Shown here in pieces: positions 48,025-59,699 of a DNA stretch of 64,000 nucleotides (positions are counted from its first letter, which is position 1; every line of letters begins with the position of its first letter). Origin of the DNA: Molanna angustata (taxonomy: Eukaryota; Arthropoda; Insecta; Trichoptera; Molannidae); assembly GCA_963576475.1 (NCBI GenBank), contig OY754978.1, positions 16,588,218-16,652,217 of the forward strand, in the 5' to 3' direction. The translations under genes were made by a program, and so were the position numbers. The notes beneath the pieces were generated by a model that had not been told where the DNA came from, ran no database searches, and saw only the letters and a program-made list of their open reading frames with translations.

Positions 48025-49363
48025 CAGAGTTTTCTGGGCATGCAGAAGAACCTTTGGTAAATCATGGGGGCTTAAACCCAAAACCCTGCACTGGATCTAC
48101 ACCACCATAATCAGACCAACCATCACATATGCTGCTCTGGTATGGTGGCCAAGAACCGAACTTGTGTCCTGCAGGAACCAACTAAGTAGGTTACAGAGAC
48201 TTGCATGTATGGGAATTACAGGTGCAATAAGAACAGCACCAACAGCTGCTTTAGAGGTCCTTCTTGGCCTCCCACCCCTTCAAATAATGATCGAGGCAGA
48301 GGCGAGGCTCGAACTATACAGACTAGTTTGTAATGACCAATGGAGCCTTAAATATTTAGGCTATGGCCACACAAATTTCAGTGGGAACAAAGAACTGGAT
48401 TCATTAATGCATATGAATTCAGACAAAATGTTACCAAGATATCACTACCAAAAATCATTCACAGTGAGTTACCCCACGTACGAAGAATGGGATGGGAAAA
48501 AAGAATACAAACCAAATAAGCAGGGATTGATCTGTTACACTGATGGATCAAAGACCAGCGAGGGCACTGGAGCAGGGGGGCATTGCTGGGGAACCAAGAT
48601 TAATTTCTCATGTAGTCTTGGACAATGCCCAACTGTATTTCAGGCAGAAGTATTTGCAATCACAGAATGTGCATATGAGAGTATAAATAGGAACTACAAA
48701 AATGGGAACATTTATATTTTATCAGACAGCCAGGCAGCTCTTAAGGCCTTAGAATCATACCAAGTTACATCAAAACTGGTATGGGACTGTCTAATGTACC
48801 TTGAAAGGCTAGGGAATCACAATAGAATACATCTAGTATGGGTACCTGGTCATAAAGGTATAGAAGGAAACGAGAGAGCAGATAGGCTAGCCAAAAAGGG
48901 ATCAGGGCAACCTTTCATAGGACCTGAACCTGCAGTTGGCCTATCTGCAAATACGATTAAAAGATCAATTAAAGACTGGATAACAATCCAGCACAGCGAA
49001 TTCTGGAAGACCAGTTGTGGACAGCGACAGGCAAAGGAATTCATCGAAGGGCCCTCTAAGAAAAGGACAAAGAAGCTGCTAAATCTTGGCAGAGAACAAC
49101 TAAAAGCAATGACTGGTTTATTCACTGGTCACTGCCATCTGAAAAGACATCATTACATAATGGGGATCGCTGATGAACCAAACTGTAGAAGGTGCCAACA
49201 AGAGGAAGAAACAGCCTCACATGTAATCTGCGAGTGTCCAGCACTGATGGAATCCAGGAACAGACATCTGGGAGCCTTTATACTAAGACCCAGGGACATG
49301 GGAGGCATCTCAATCTGCAAAATATGGGACTTTATCCAAGAAACCGGAATGCTATTGAAATGA
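48002..49363 (+). pseudogene. LINE ORF2 part 2: post-RT region, RNase H and zinc knuckle
   Basis: Open frame from 48002 (no native start; an ATG occurs at 48164). It begins with the post-RT block FHAFSSRVFWACRRTFGK and RPTITYAALVWWPR, then RNase H with its catalytic series CYTDGSKT, AEVFAITE, LSDSQAALKAL and GHKGIEGNERADRLAKKGS, and finally CRRCQQEEETASHVICECP, a CCHC-type knuckle. RNase H removes the RNA strand after reverse transcription. It differs in frame from part 1, so the deletion was not a multiple of three. Confidence 0.88.
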
Positions 49364-49435
49364 CATCCTTAAAGGGAGGTGCACAATAGATCAACATGGT
49401 CGCAGTGCGGGGGCGTAGGGTCCCACTCCAAACTA

Positions 49436-49457
49436 ATAATAATAATAATAATAATAA
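49436..49457 (+). repeat. (TAA)n tail of the I-like LINE
   Basis: TAA repeats directly before the right-hand 13-bp target duplication; characteristic of I-type elements. Confidence 0.85.
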
Positions 49458-49470
49458 TATTGGTCGATAA

Positions 49471-49594
49471 TTTGAAATATCCTCTCTATCGCCAGACTTA
49501 TGAATTGGGGTGATGTTAGCGATTTTCCAAAGTTCAGGAAATTCTCCAGTTGACAGAGATTTGCCGTAAATGATATGCATTGGCTTGACCAGAT
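49471..49594 (-). pseudogene. Nested CR1/Jockey-type LINE, segment 2: RT N-terminal fingers
   Basis: Minus frame LVKPMHIIYGKSLSTGEFPE, LWKIANITPIHKSGDREDIS, NYRP. It continues segment 1 (ends KCAD) and leads into segment 3 (RPISLSSFGK). Bounded on the right by the R1-type insertion and on the left by the I-like LINE. Confidence 0.85.
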
Positions 49595-51229
49595 GATTGC
49601 TATTTCCCTTGACATTAGTGGTGCATTTGACAATGCTTGGTGGCCGCTCATTTTGCATAAACTGAAGTCAAGGAATATACCCCGCAATATATATCTGATA
49701 GTTAAGAGTTACTTTGAAAATCGCCGCATAGTCCTGCCTGGGGGACAATTTCTACATACGCGACAGGTAAGCATTGGATGTCCTCAGGGTTCTGTTCTCG
49801 GTCCACTTCTCTGGAACATTCTTTTTGATGACTTGCTGGATCTTCCTCTCTCCAGTAATTGTACGATTCAAGCGTTGCGATGATGCATACATCCTCCTCC
49901 GTGGTAATTCCCGGAGATTTATTGAGAACTCAGCTACTCAAGCTCTTTCCTTAGTTTCCGACTGGGGTGTAAAAAATAAACTTTGCTTCGCTCCTAATAA
50001 GACATATGGCTTAGTTTTCAAAGGCTTACTACGTAGACAGCCGTCTATTAAGTTCTCAGGAACAAATGTAAGTTTTCGGGACCAAATCACTTGCCTAGGA
50101 GTTGTTCTGGAAAGAGGACCAAATTTTAAAAACCATGCTCGATTGTGTGTCGACAAAGCTAAATCAGCTTTTTTAAAGATCTCACACATCGCCAAGGCAC
50201 ACTGGGGTTTACAGTTTCAAGTATCCTGTCTTTTCTATAAGGCAGTTTACCTCGGCATTGCTTGCTATGCAGCAGGATGTTGGTCTCACGCCTGTGAGCT
50301 TCAACGTATACGTAGAATTTTGCTCTCAGGCCAACGATTCGCTCTCATCGCTCTATCCAAAGCATATGGAACGAGTCCCACTGAAGCACTGCCAATTTTG
50401 ACAGGCATGACTTCCCTTGATCTGGAACTTCAGCGTAGAGGGGCTGTTTTCAACCTTACGCGGGGCTGTTCTTCTATGATCGGAAATATTCCTCTCTTCC
50501 CTCCAGAGGGTCGAGTGTCACGCGGCTTTGTTGAAAGGACTGTAAATGAAAATTTGCAGAACATCTGGCAGACTCGCTGGACGGCCTGCTCAGTGGGAAG
50601 AATTACCTACTTATTTTTTCCCGACGTGAGGTATCGTCTTAAATCTCCCTGGGTTGTTCCAGACTTTTGGACTTCCCAATTTTTCACAGGACACGGAAAC
50701 TTTAAAAGTTATCTTCACCGATTTAACATTGCCTCCTCTGCTTCATGTCATTTCTGTCAATACCCGGACCAAACTTCGGAACATATCCTTTGGGAATGTT
50801 GCCACCCAATGGTGTCCTCATATAGATCGGAGCTCCTCGTTGCTGTCCGTGGGCCTCTTCAAGGTCCCATTGGTCATGCGGATTTTGTGATCTCGAAGAA
50901 AAATTATAAAGCTTTTAAGGTTTTCTGTCATAGGTATGGTGCCTTACTTTTAGAAGATTCCCGTTAAATTAATTATTTCCAGAGATCTTGGTCACTTCTC
51001 TGATGGTCTGCATGTAGGGGGATCTGAGGTCATAGACAGTCCACGGGTGTGAATTTTCTGTTCGCACTCATTGATTGTTTCTTTTTGCACTATGGTGCCG
51101 AGATTGCTAATCTAGAGGGCTCCATGAGCTACTTTTCGTGCTATGCATTTTTTTTTGTCGTTCACTTAGCGTTCTGTGAAGGGGCCGATTACAGTCCCCA
51201 TAGGCAGAGCGGGTGGTGGTGGGAGTAGC
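49595..51229 (+). mobile_element. 5'-truncated R1-clade LINE
   Basis: 1.63 kb inserted in the nested LINE, flanked by GAT at 49592-49594 and 51230-51232 (possible 3-bp duplication); joining the flanks keeps the host frame (KCAD-LVKPMHII). It starts inside the RT at motif A and ends after about 260 bp of 3' UTR with no poly(A), as is common for R1-type elements. Confidence 0.78.
49598..50967 (+). pseudogene. R1-clade RT (from motif A), thumb and C-terminal zinc finger
   Basis: Motif A AISLDISGAFDNAWWP, motif B VSIGCPQGSVLGPLLWNIL, then the catalytic ADDAYILL (near 49880) reached only through a frameshift of one missing base: the frame of 49598 ends at 49883 and the rest is in the frame of 49774-50967. 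Downstream are the thumb block LGVVLERGPNFKNH and the C-terminal finger CHFCQYPDQTSEHILWECC. The missing base falls at the active site, so the copy is dead. Confidence 0.82.
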
Positions 51230-51232
51230 GAT

Positions 51233-52672
51233 CGGCACACTTTATTATGAATGATGGTGGGATTTTGTCAGGTCCCGGCCCCTTCATGGGATCGAGGCTA
51301 AGCATCCTCTCACGAGTTTCCTTTTCTGATAAGCTGACCGAAGAGATAGCATAACTGGTATTTTGTGATTGGTTTGGGAGGTCCACATTAGCCTCCGTTG
51401 ACGTATTAACGTTAAAAACAGACGAAAAATATCTTGAAAACAATTCTACAATTTTATGACCATCGGATGATGATTCGTTGCATAAATACATCACACGAGG
51501 AATTGCATGCGAGCTTTTCTTTGATTTAACGAATCCCCAAAAACTTTTCATGTTACTCTTTATTGAATCCTCAACATCAGCGATGTATGATTTATAGCAT
51601 TCTCTTACGAGTCTTTTAGATCTGGATCTCAATAAAGAGAAGGTGTTATAATCCAGGAGATTGCCAAAATGTTTAAATTTATGGTGATATTTATCCTTCT
51701 CTTTTAAAACTCGGATCAAGGCACCGCTAAACCAATGGGGATAATCTCTTCTTGTCCGTCTATATGTTGGTGTATGTTTGTCAATAATCGCCCAGAGACT
51801 GTTATAAAAGTATTCCACACATTGGTTTAAGTCCATATCCGTTAGTACATTCCATTCAATGAGTGACAGTTCTCTAATGCATTCGTTATAGTTAGTTTTG
51901 TTAAAATTATATTTCAAAGAGTCTGGATCAGTATGTATGTATCCACTCCGGTCAATTCTAATATCGATCTCAAGAGGAGGATGGTAATCATCGACCCTGA
52001 CCAATGGTTGGTCTGTCTTTACGGTAATTGTTTTGTTATCACTTAATACCAAATCAAGGGTTTTGGAAATAGCATTCAATACACCATTGAATTGAAATAG
52101 ACCCGATGAGGAAACAAAATCGAGGAAAGAGGAGGCCCTGAGGCCAGCGGGGCCAGTTGGTGATAGATATTGCAGTTCTGGTTGAGGTGTCCATAATTAT
52201 GTTCGGTAGATTAAAGTCGCCGACTAAGATGTTATAAGTATTGGGACTGGCGTCAATGCAAATAGAGTTTACCTTATCATAGAATGTCTTGAGCCTTTCT
52301 AACGACTCATCAGGTGCTAGATATACCAAGCCCAGATTAATTGATGTGCTGCCTGTTTTAGAAAGCTTTAGATTGATCCAAAGATCATTAACACAAGTCT
52401 GCCAATCGCGTCTCTGAGCAACAATAAGATCTTTTCTGACAGCAATCAATACTCCACCTCCAATACGCTTATCAGAAGTTTGGATTGAGCGATCTGGTCT
52501 GAAAATAATGTATCTCCTGTCAATTAGTTCGCTATCGGAAATTTGTTGATTGAGCCATGTCTCCGTGATACATATACATAACATCATAACAATTATTCAG
52601 AACCTCCAACGTAAACTCCTGCAACTTGTTCTTGATGCTTCTCACATTCTGATAGTAAATTGAGATTGCCAT
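51233..52672 (-). pseudogene. Nested CR1/Jockey-type LINE, segment 1: ORF2 endonuclease and linker
   Basis: ORF2 appears to start near 52672 with MAISIYYQNVRSIKNKLQEF. After a frameshift near 52575 comes ITETWLNQQISDSELIDRRY, then RIGGGVLIAVRKDL, LVYLAPDESLERL and LVGDFNLPNI. A second frame break near 52080 precedes a linker and the pre-RT block LDPMKGPGPDKIPPSFIIKC. This is an APE endonuclease followed by the start of the RT. Interrupted at 51232 by the R1-type element. Confidence 0.82.
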
Positions 52673-52739
52673 AACTATAAAAACATTTGAGTTAGATATA
52701 AATGGTGTCTTAGATTACCGCATCCTCATTACGTAGTAA

Positions 52740-52868
52740 GTTGTGCAATTTTGTTTCTGAGTTTACAGATATTGGTTTAGATGAGTCTTCTTTCCGGAGG
52801 AAGATTTTTCCATTGCGTGTCCATACATATTTGAAATTATTTTCTTTTGCAAATACACGGGTGTTAAA
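52740..52868 (-). pseudogene. Nested LINE ORF1 C-terminus (FP_C-like)
   Basis: Minus frame reads FAKENNFKYVWTRNGKIFLR, then KEDSSKPISVNSETKLHNLL, and stops. The YVW..NGKI..R pattern matches the C-terminal domain first named in baculovirus FP protein, common in ORF1 of insect CR1/Jockey-type LINEs. It lies just upstream of ORF2. The 5' part of ORF1 is cut off by the TTTA tract. Confidence 0.6.
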
Positions 52869-52885
52869 TAACACGGGTGTTAAAA

Positions 52886-53168
<283 letters not shown>

Positions 53169-53170
53169 GT

Positions 53171-54204
53171 TTTGTTATTTTTATTTATTAATGAATATAG
53201 AATTTCATCAATATCATATGAAAAACTTGACATTTCTGTATAGGTACATATTAAGTTTCATTATTAAATTAGATATATTTATTCATATTTTTTTTTTTTA
53301 ACATGTCTACGTAGGGGACGCCAGCTATTAGGATTTGGGTCCATTTTACTCTTCCGAAGAAGCGCACTACGTAGCGTTGGGAGGGGTTTGCAATCTAGAA
53401 AAGATATTTACTTTACTGACTGTAAAAAAAAACAATTTTGATAGTAGACATTATTTTCAATTTAACTAAGAAATATTTTTGTTGATTGTTACGTTTATTG
53501 GAGGCAAAATTTTTTTGGGTATCGATTTTGATGTAAGGAAAATAAATTGATTGTCATTGTGCACGTTTGTCCGTATGACGTCACAAAATGAAAATAAATC
53601 GCCGTTTCACAGTGGAGTAAGACTGGCTGTGAAGAGATTGAATTGTTTCATTTTCTACCCAGCACAGAGAGAGGGAATGACAAAACAAATAAATACTTTT
53701 TTTTAATTTTTTTATGGTTAGGTACTCGACAAATATACTCTTGGAACAGGTTGTTGTTATACCTATCTGCTTGTCTACCTATCCCCCATCCTTCACTCGG
53801 AAAGATAATATGTAGATGAAGAGGTACATATCAACCGTCTCGCTTTTCTTTAGTCGTTTTTCGTGTATCTACAATAAAATTTTCAATTTCGATACCAAAT
53901 TGAAAATGCTTGTCAATAGTAAGCGATATGAAATTTTATTGTTTGATGTGAACATTTAAATTTAATCTGAGCACATATCTTTACAATTCCAGGCCTCCAA
54001 GACAGGACAACTAAATGCGGAATGAGTTGTGAATTTTGTACTGACTCATCAATTCTTTATATTATAAGTAATATATCTAATATATTTATATTTGCAATAA
54101 AACTAAAATATTAAAAGCGAGCTTGTTATTAATTGTCTGTTGAATAAGTCCCTACAACATGATGGGATAAGAGATGAAATTTCTCAATCATATACCATTT
54201 GGAA
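53171..54204. other. AT-rich region, no gene recognised
   Basis: A slightly GC-richer patch at 53305-53400 carries ACGTAGG/CTACGTAG motifs in both orientations. No domain or repeat family identified. Confidence 0.45.
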
Positions 54205-54444
54205 TTATGTAAGTAGGTAATCTCGATAAAAACATCTGAAGATTTTTGCATAAATTATAAAAGGTAGATAATTGATCGATTTAGATACATATTGTTTCGT
54301 TAAAAAATTGATCTCCTGCAACTTTCGCCTCCAACTAATCCTGTCTTCTGCCGACGTCTTCCAAATATCCACCTGAAGAAGCTGCGTAGCATCCTTCCTC
54401 ATTTCGTCCTCCCATCTTAACTTGAATATTCCAACTCCTTCCAC
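54205..54444 (-). pseudogene. RTE-type LINE C-terminal remnant
   Basis: Minus frame FKLRWEDEMRKDATQLLQVD and then WKTSAEDRISWRRKLQE resembles the RWEDD-R-D...W...A.DR..WR tail of RTE/BovB-type proteins. Too short to place further. Confidence 0.5.
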
Positions 54445-55148
54445 CTGGGTGTCTATTCAATTATGTAGGTGAATTAATTGTTTATCCAAAATAGCATTCT
54501 ACTAACTATCAATTGTAATTCCTTTGGCCTTTCTCCTTCATTCCCTCATGCCCCATCATATTTTTCTTTATTCTTTTTTTCCTGCCTATACAGAAAGAAT
54601 CTGCCAATTTTAATGTCTCTTGGGAGATAGATATTGATTCTGAATCATGAAGCCTCTGTTGTAGATTGTTTTACATCAGCAAGTAAAAGCTTAAATAGAG
54701 ATATCCATTTTCATAAAATACACCGAGATAAATAGGAATCAAAATGTTTTGATTTAAAATCCAGAACTTAGATTAAAAAAAATTGAAGAAAGATTATTAA
54801 TCTAAATTAAAGATTTTTGTATTGAAATTTTTCTTCGGTGAATGTATTTATTTAATACAATATACGGCGTAAGCCATTTACGTGTAACATACAATAACAT
54901 TTTTTTTAAATTAACAACATTATATATTAAAAAGAAAAAAAACAGAATAAACAAGAAATTACATTTAAAAATTAAACAATACTGGTCGAATATATAAAAA
55001 AAATACAGAAACAACAATATATTGACAACACAAGTTTTAACACAGAGAAATAAACACATGCATTAATTATAATAACATATTGTGTAATATTAATAGGATA
55101 ATTACAAAAAACAAATAATATAGAAAAGAAAGAAAACTGCAAGGTTAG

Positions 55149-55375
55149 CTATTGAATTTGAATTTTAGAAAGATCTATAAATAATTTTTTTGAAAACCGG
55201 CAGGCTATCCCCGAAAATATCTGCATCAACACACAGCTCATTTCCCAGCCTATGCAATCTCGGTATTGGAGAGTTAAATATATAGTTAGTGGAAGCGGCT
55301 CCCTCATGGAAAAGCACAGCTTGTCCGTCCGTTCGGAACATGAAAGTTGATTGCACTTACAAGTGGCTTGGGTAT
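55149..55375 (-). pseudogene. CR1/Jockey-type LINE C-terminal remnant
   Basis: Minus frame FMFRTDGQAVLFHEGAA, YIFNSPIPRLHRLGNEL, DIFGDSLPVFKKIIY aligns with the C-terminus of the nested LINE (FMYYSPIPRMCRQYND ... DVFADSLTVFKKKL). A diverged relative; its 3' UTR may run down to about 54810. Confidence 0.6.
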
Positions 55376-55859
55376 TTCTTTCAAATAGCCAAGCCACTCC
55401 CTCTCGAATGTAATTTTTATAATTTACCATTATTGTCATTGAGCGAATTGCAAGAAATAAACAAAAAAATATGTATGATGATTCTGTTAGTTTTTTTTTT
55501 TGTTATGAATTTTATGAACCTACCACTACACTATGTATGGCCTAACGTTACATTGGTTAGTTAGAAGAAATTGCCTCATGAATAAAAGCTCGCCATTTTA
55601 TACATTATTAAACATAAATTAAATAGACGAATAAATAAGAGCGTGAACAAAATGGAGTGTATGTGTTGTTAAGCGTGAAGATCAGAAAAAAACAATAGTG
55701 GAATTCTATTTATTTATTGGTATAAATGAATATGTAAAAAATATATAATAAAAACACAGTTATTCCAAAGCAATTATTTGCATAGTTTTCTGCTTCCTTT
55801 TGATACAGCTTGCATCTTCAGATGATACAAATATTTAAAATAGTTTCATTTGTTTGGTG

Positions 55860-56905
55860 GTAATTTAATGTTAATTGAAAAACGCGAAAGTAGAACAGAA
55901 TGCGAAATACGAATGGAAAATGACTAGAACAAGTAGACGAATATTTGTATTTAGGAAGTAATAATAATAATAATAAATCTTTAATAGCTTAAATAAAATT
56001 CAAACAAAACATCACATTATACAAAAGAAAACATTATTATAGCCAAAAGGCGGACTTGTAAATAAATTTACGTCTTCCAGTTAACCTAATTAAAATATAT
56101 GTATGTAAAAAAAAACTTAGGTACTTAAATGTAAAAAACAACACAAAATATGAAAAAAAAATATATTCATAGAGGGGGTGGGAAGGGAAAAGAAAGGGGC
56201 AGATAAAGTGGTAGGAAGGAAAATGGGGCACGGGTAAGAAGGAGAAAAGAATAAAAATAAGAAAGAAGAGAAATCAGGAAGTATGTTTCAGCGTGATGGA
56301 AGACTGGAAAAGGATATAGAAATAAAGGTAGCAAATAGAGTGAACGGTGCATTAAGAAAAATAATGACTGACCCAAATATCTCAAAGCCAGCAAAGCTCG
56401 CTATGTGCACAATGCAATAGTTGTCCCAACAATAATATAATATGCAAGTGAGACATGGACATGACAGAAGATGCATGAGATAAAATTAACACTGTGGAAA
56501 TGAGGTCCCTAACATTGATGTTTCACAAAACAATCTATGATAGGATAAGGAATGAGGATATCAGACAAGAATAGAAGATTGAAAAATATATTGCGAGTAG
56601 AATGAAGATAAATCCTCTGCGATGGTTCGGACATGTGGAGAGAATGAACGATGAACGCCTGACAAAGAAAGTATACAAGGCTGAAAAGAGTGGAATGAGA
56701 AGTAGGGGCCTCGGCTGAGAAAGAGTTGGCATGATCATATAAATGAGATTGTGAAAGATGGTAGTATCATATAATATGAAGTCAGAATAATAGGAGAGCA
56801 CGTGCATGTATGTAAATTAGGTAATACATGTATGACGAGATAGAACAGTTTGGCGTTCGGTTATTTCTGCCTACCCAAAAAAGAATAACGGCGTGATGGT
56901 ATTTG
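55860..56905 (+). pseudogene. RTE-type LINE remnant, split by an insertion
   Basis: The + strand near 55927 reads LEQVDEYLYLGS, the post-YADD block of RTE-type RTs; after the insertion come GRLEKDIEIKVANRVNGAL (56295), a degenerate middle and the RWFGH/MND.R tail in scrambled frames (56570-56760). The 3' UTR (56840-56905) is the same RTE end seen at 44427, in opposite orientation. Many stops and frameshifts. Confidence 0.75.
55961..56275 (-). mobile_element. 315-bp LINE/SINE 3' end inserted in the RTE remnant
   Basis: Flanked by AGGAAGTA at 55953-55960 and 56276-56283, an 8-bp target duplication. On the minus strand it ends in AAAGATTTATTATTATTATT, a microsatellite tail, preceded by TCCGCCTTTTGGCTATA. 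A long purine-rich stretch lies at 56165-56275. No ORF. Parent LINE not identified. Confidence 0.75.
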
Positions 56906-57127
56906 ATTCGATTTCATTTTATTTTATTAGGAAAACATACCTACAGCATACATAATGTTAATAAAAAAAAATGATACATACAATTTAATGCTAAGTAACA
57001 TGTTTTCACTTACTTATTTTTTTATTAATTCCTTATCTCTTTTTTTTCTTTTAATATAAAAAATGAATATGTCCTTGTTAAACAAGTACATATACATCTT
57101 GCTACGTTCCCTAAAATAAGCAAATAA

Positions 57128-57228
57128 ATGCTTGTGCTATAGGTGAACGAAATCGGTCGAGGCAGGATTCGAACTCGCGACGAGTGGATTACTAGCCCAG
57201 CGCGCTAACCGCTCTGCCATCGACCCAT
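57128..57228 (-). mobile_element. tRNA-derived SINE head (copy 1)
   Basis: On the minus strand: GGTCGATGGCAGAGCGG, TTAGCGCGCTGG (A box), loop CTAGTAA, and GCGAGTTCGAATCCTGCC (B box), then CTCGACC, which pairs with the start. This is a tRNA-like pol III promoter (Thr-like anticodon position, uncertain) followed by GATTTCGTTCACC and ATAGCACAAGCAT. The same tRNA plus GATTTCGTTCACC combination recurs at 61299, so it is a SINE family rather than a functional tRNA gene. Confidence 0.75.
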
Positions 57229-57239
57229 CTACCATCTTT

Positions 57240-58141
57240 ATCTTTCATTATCATCGGGTGGGTACACTCGAAACACGAGGAGAAAAGGAACATCAAATGA
57301 TATTTCTGTGGCTATAATTTGTTATTCTCATAGCAAAAATAAATGTAACAAGAAAACAGTAAAAAAAAACAAATTTTTAAATTATTCTGGTTAAAATTAA
57401 AATCCACAAACAAATGTTAAAATTAAAATTTTAATCGATAGGTTCAACAACAAATTATTCTGGTAAGAGCTAAAATTATAGAGACAAAAAGTAGAAACAA
57501 CAAAATAAATCAAAAAATACTAAATCTGGAAGAAAGAAGTAAGTATACTTATTTCAAGACAAAAAATAATTATGTGTTTATATGTATGTAGATACGTGAA
57601 ATTGGTAAACACGAAATTTGTCAAAAATTGTATTTAATTGCCCTAGAAAAATGTTTATTTACTTGAAAATATATAAATTGTACAAAGATAACTCCTAATG
57701 CTATGTTAATAATATCATGTTATACCGAACTGAATGCTATCTCGAAGAATTCCATTAACTGGAGAATGTTTTGTAGTAGGTACGTAATATATGTAAATGT
57801 AATATATGTAAATGTAAGGGCGTATATAATTATATGTTTTGTCCCATAACCAGCGTAGGTACATTGAATGTATGATGATGTATGACGTACAAATTAATAT
57901 ATTCATAGAAATTTTCCCGTACAATTAAGTCCAATTTTCTTAAGCTAATAAGTACGGCTAAACTTAATGAGAGTAGGTATTCATTATTATTTTAGTTCCT
58001 CCAAATTTAACTAATGTAATTAGTTTCCAGAGAGCTATATTTCACAAGTACATGAACTGAACCAAATTAAGTGTAAAAGTAGACCCTCAAGGTAGGTATA
58101 ATAATATATTATCTCTGCTGCGAATACAACGTGGAAGAATA
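57240..58141. other. AT-rich region, no gene recognised
   Basis: Short frames only; includes simple TATATGTAAATG repeats near 57787-57815. Confidence 0.45.
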
Positions 58142-58298
58142 ATGAGCCAGCTAGTGAATGTCCATTGATAAGAAACAGTGCCAAAAATTACCCATATTAT
58201 ACTATCGCTTGGTACTATAATATAGTACCAAGCGATAGTATAATATGGGTAATTTTTGGCACTGTTTCTTATCAATGGACATTCACTAGCTGGCTCAT
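58142..58298. repeat. Perfect 157-bp palindrome
   Basis: Two 78-bp arms, base-perfect by direct comparison, around a single central A at 58220. Arms begin ATGAGCCAGCTAGTGAATG and run inward to CGCTTGGTACTATA. Symmetry fails at 58141/58299. No ORF. Could be a foldback or MITE-type element, a very recent inverted duplication, or a library/assembly artefact. Confidence 0.93.
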
Positions 58299-58669
58299 AT
58301 ATTTGATTTTCGAGTCATAGGTACACTTCAAGAGGATTTTAATAAGATATTCCGATTCAAAAATCAATTAAAAAGTCCCGAAGAAGAAGCGGATGTATTT
58401 AATAACTAATTCATGGTAAAACATCATCGTGGTGTTTTTGTTTGTGACATATAAATCCTTTCATTTACTTTATACCTACATAATATTATGGGATATGCAT
58501 TGCCCTAAATTAGTTTTTCACAGATATCCGTTCATTTCAAATATATTATTTCATTTGTCAAATATTTCGAAATGCAATCGCGTTCTGGATAAAAAAAATC
58601 AAGTATTAATTTCAATAGTTTTAACTAACAGATGAAAATAGGGTTTGTAAAAGTGTATCAGAGATATAC

Positions 58670-59689
58670 AGTCTTATTCATAATAACTTATGTTAGGTTT
58701 AAAACAGTGTATAACAACGGTATTGAAAATCACTATTCATAATAGCATATATAAGGCAATAATGCTATATAACGGCTACATTACGCCTATATATTATGAT
58801 AAACACGGTCCCAGGTTGTTTTAACAGCAATATAAAAAGAGTATAGGGACCGAATATTTCCGATAATTCCCGAATGTTGTCGATGGTCGCATTATATGTC
58901 AATCATTTTTGACATTTGTGAAGCAACGTGAATATTTGTTTTCTATTTCAGTAAATAAATTGATAAATCGGCAAATAATTATAAATACGATCAAACATAT
59001 TGTTACGCGTATCAATATGACATAAACGAACTACAAATAATATTTGTCATAAGCATTGACACATAATTTGAGAAGGCTATATTAATGTATAGTAACCCAT
59101 TGTTTCATTCTTGCTCCAGTTTTCGCAACAGTTTTCCATATAAATATCTAAATAATCATATTCACGAAATAAAATATGAAAATAAAGCCCAAACACTATA
59201 AGGAACGTTGCATTTTTTTCCAAAACATTCACAAATGTCAAATCACCGGAGAAACATGAATGAATTGCGACGTTGTCAGCTCAAACAGTAACATAGCAAT
59301 GTTATTGTTATATTTGTATTGTAGAAGCATATTTCCTTTGAATCCTTTCCATGCCATTGTCCCCTCACCGATGTATGAGAATTATTGTCACTTGTCAAAA
59401 TAATTTTGGGTGACAATAAGTGTCAAGCTAAAAAAGGATCAGTACAAGTTTGAAGACCACTGGGTGTGGATGTGTGCACAGAAAAAATAATCAGTGAACC
59501 AGGAATATAAAAGCATCGGTGAGATCGTTTAAAAATACAGTCCACTACGTACCATCTAATACCCATCACCTGATGTTTTCTACAGGTATATAAATATTAT
59601 TATGAATAGTCAAGAATATAAGTGCTTATACTGTGTTTTAGCTATACAATGTTTTTACCACAGTATAAGGAAATATTATGAATAAGACT
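58670..59689. mobile_element. ~1.02-kb TIR element
   Basis: Perfect 16-bp inverted ends AGTCTTATTCATAATA (58670-58685) and its complement (59674-59689). Similarity continues inward for ~50 bp (TAAAACAGTGTATAAC versus TAAAAACATTGTATAGC). No ORF, so non-autonomous. A target duplication is not clear, so the superfamily is unassigned. Confidence 0.6.
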
Positions 59690-59699
59690 CATAGTGTTA

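Larger units (their letters stand above)
45056..49457 (+). mobile_element. I-clade-like LINE with (TAA)n tail and 13-bp TSD
   Basis: Bounded by TATTGGTCGATAA at 45043-45055 and 49458-49470. Has a GC-rich 5' UTR (45056-45344), intact ORF1, ORF2 with APE endonuclease and RNase H, a 3' UTR and a TAA-repeat tail. RNase H plus the (TAA)n tail are I-clade features; Loa- or R1-related placement is possible. The RT core of ORF2 is deleted near 48000, so the copy cannot be autonomous. Confidence 0.88.

Noticed and set aside
57128..57228. Functional tRNA gene on the minus strand
   Set aside because: D- and T-stems have mismatches, and the same sequence with the same 3' extension occurs at 61299, which fits a SINE better.
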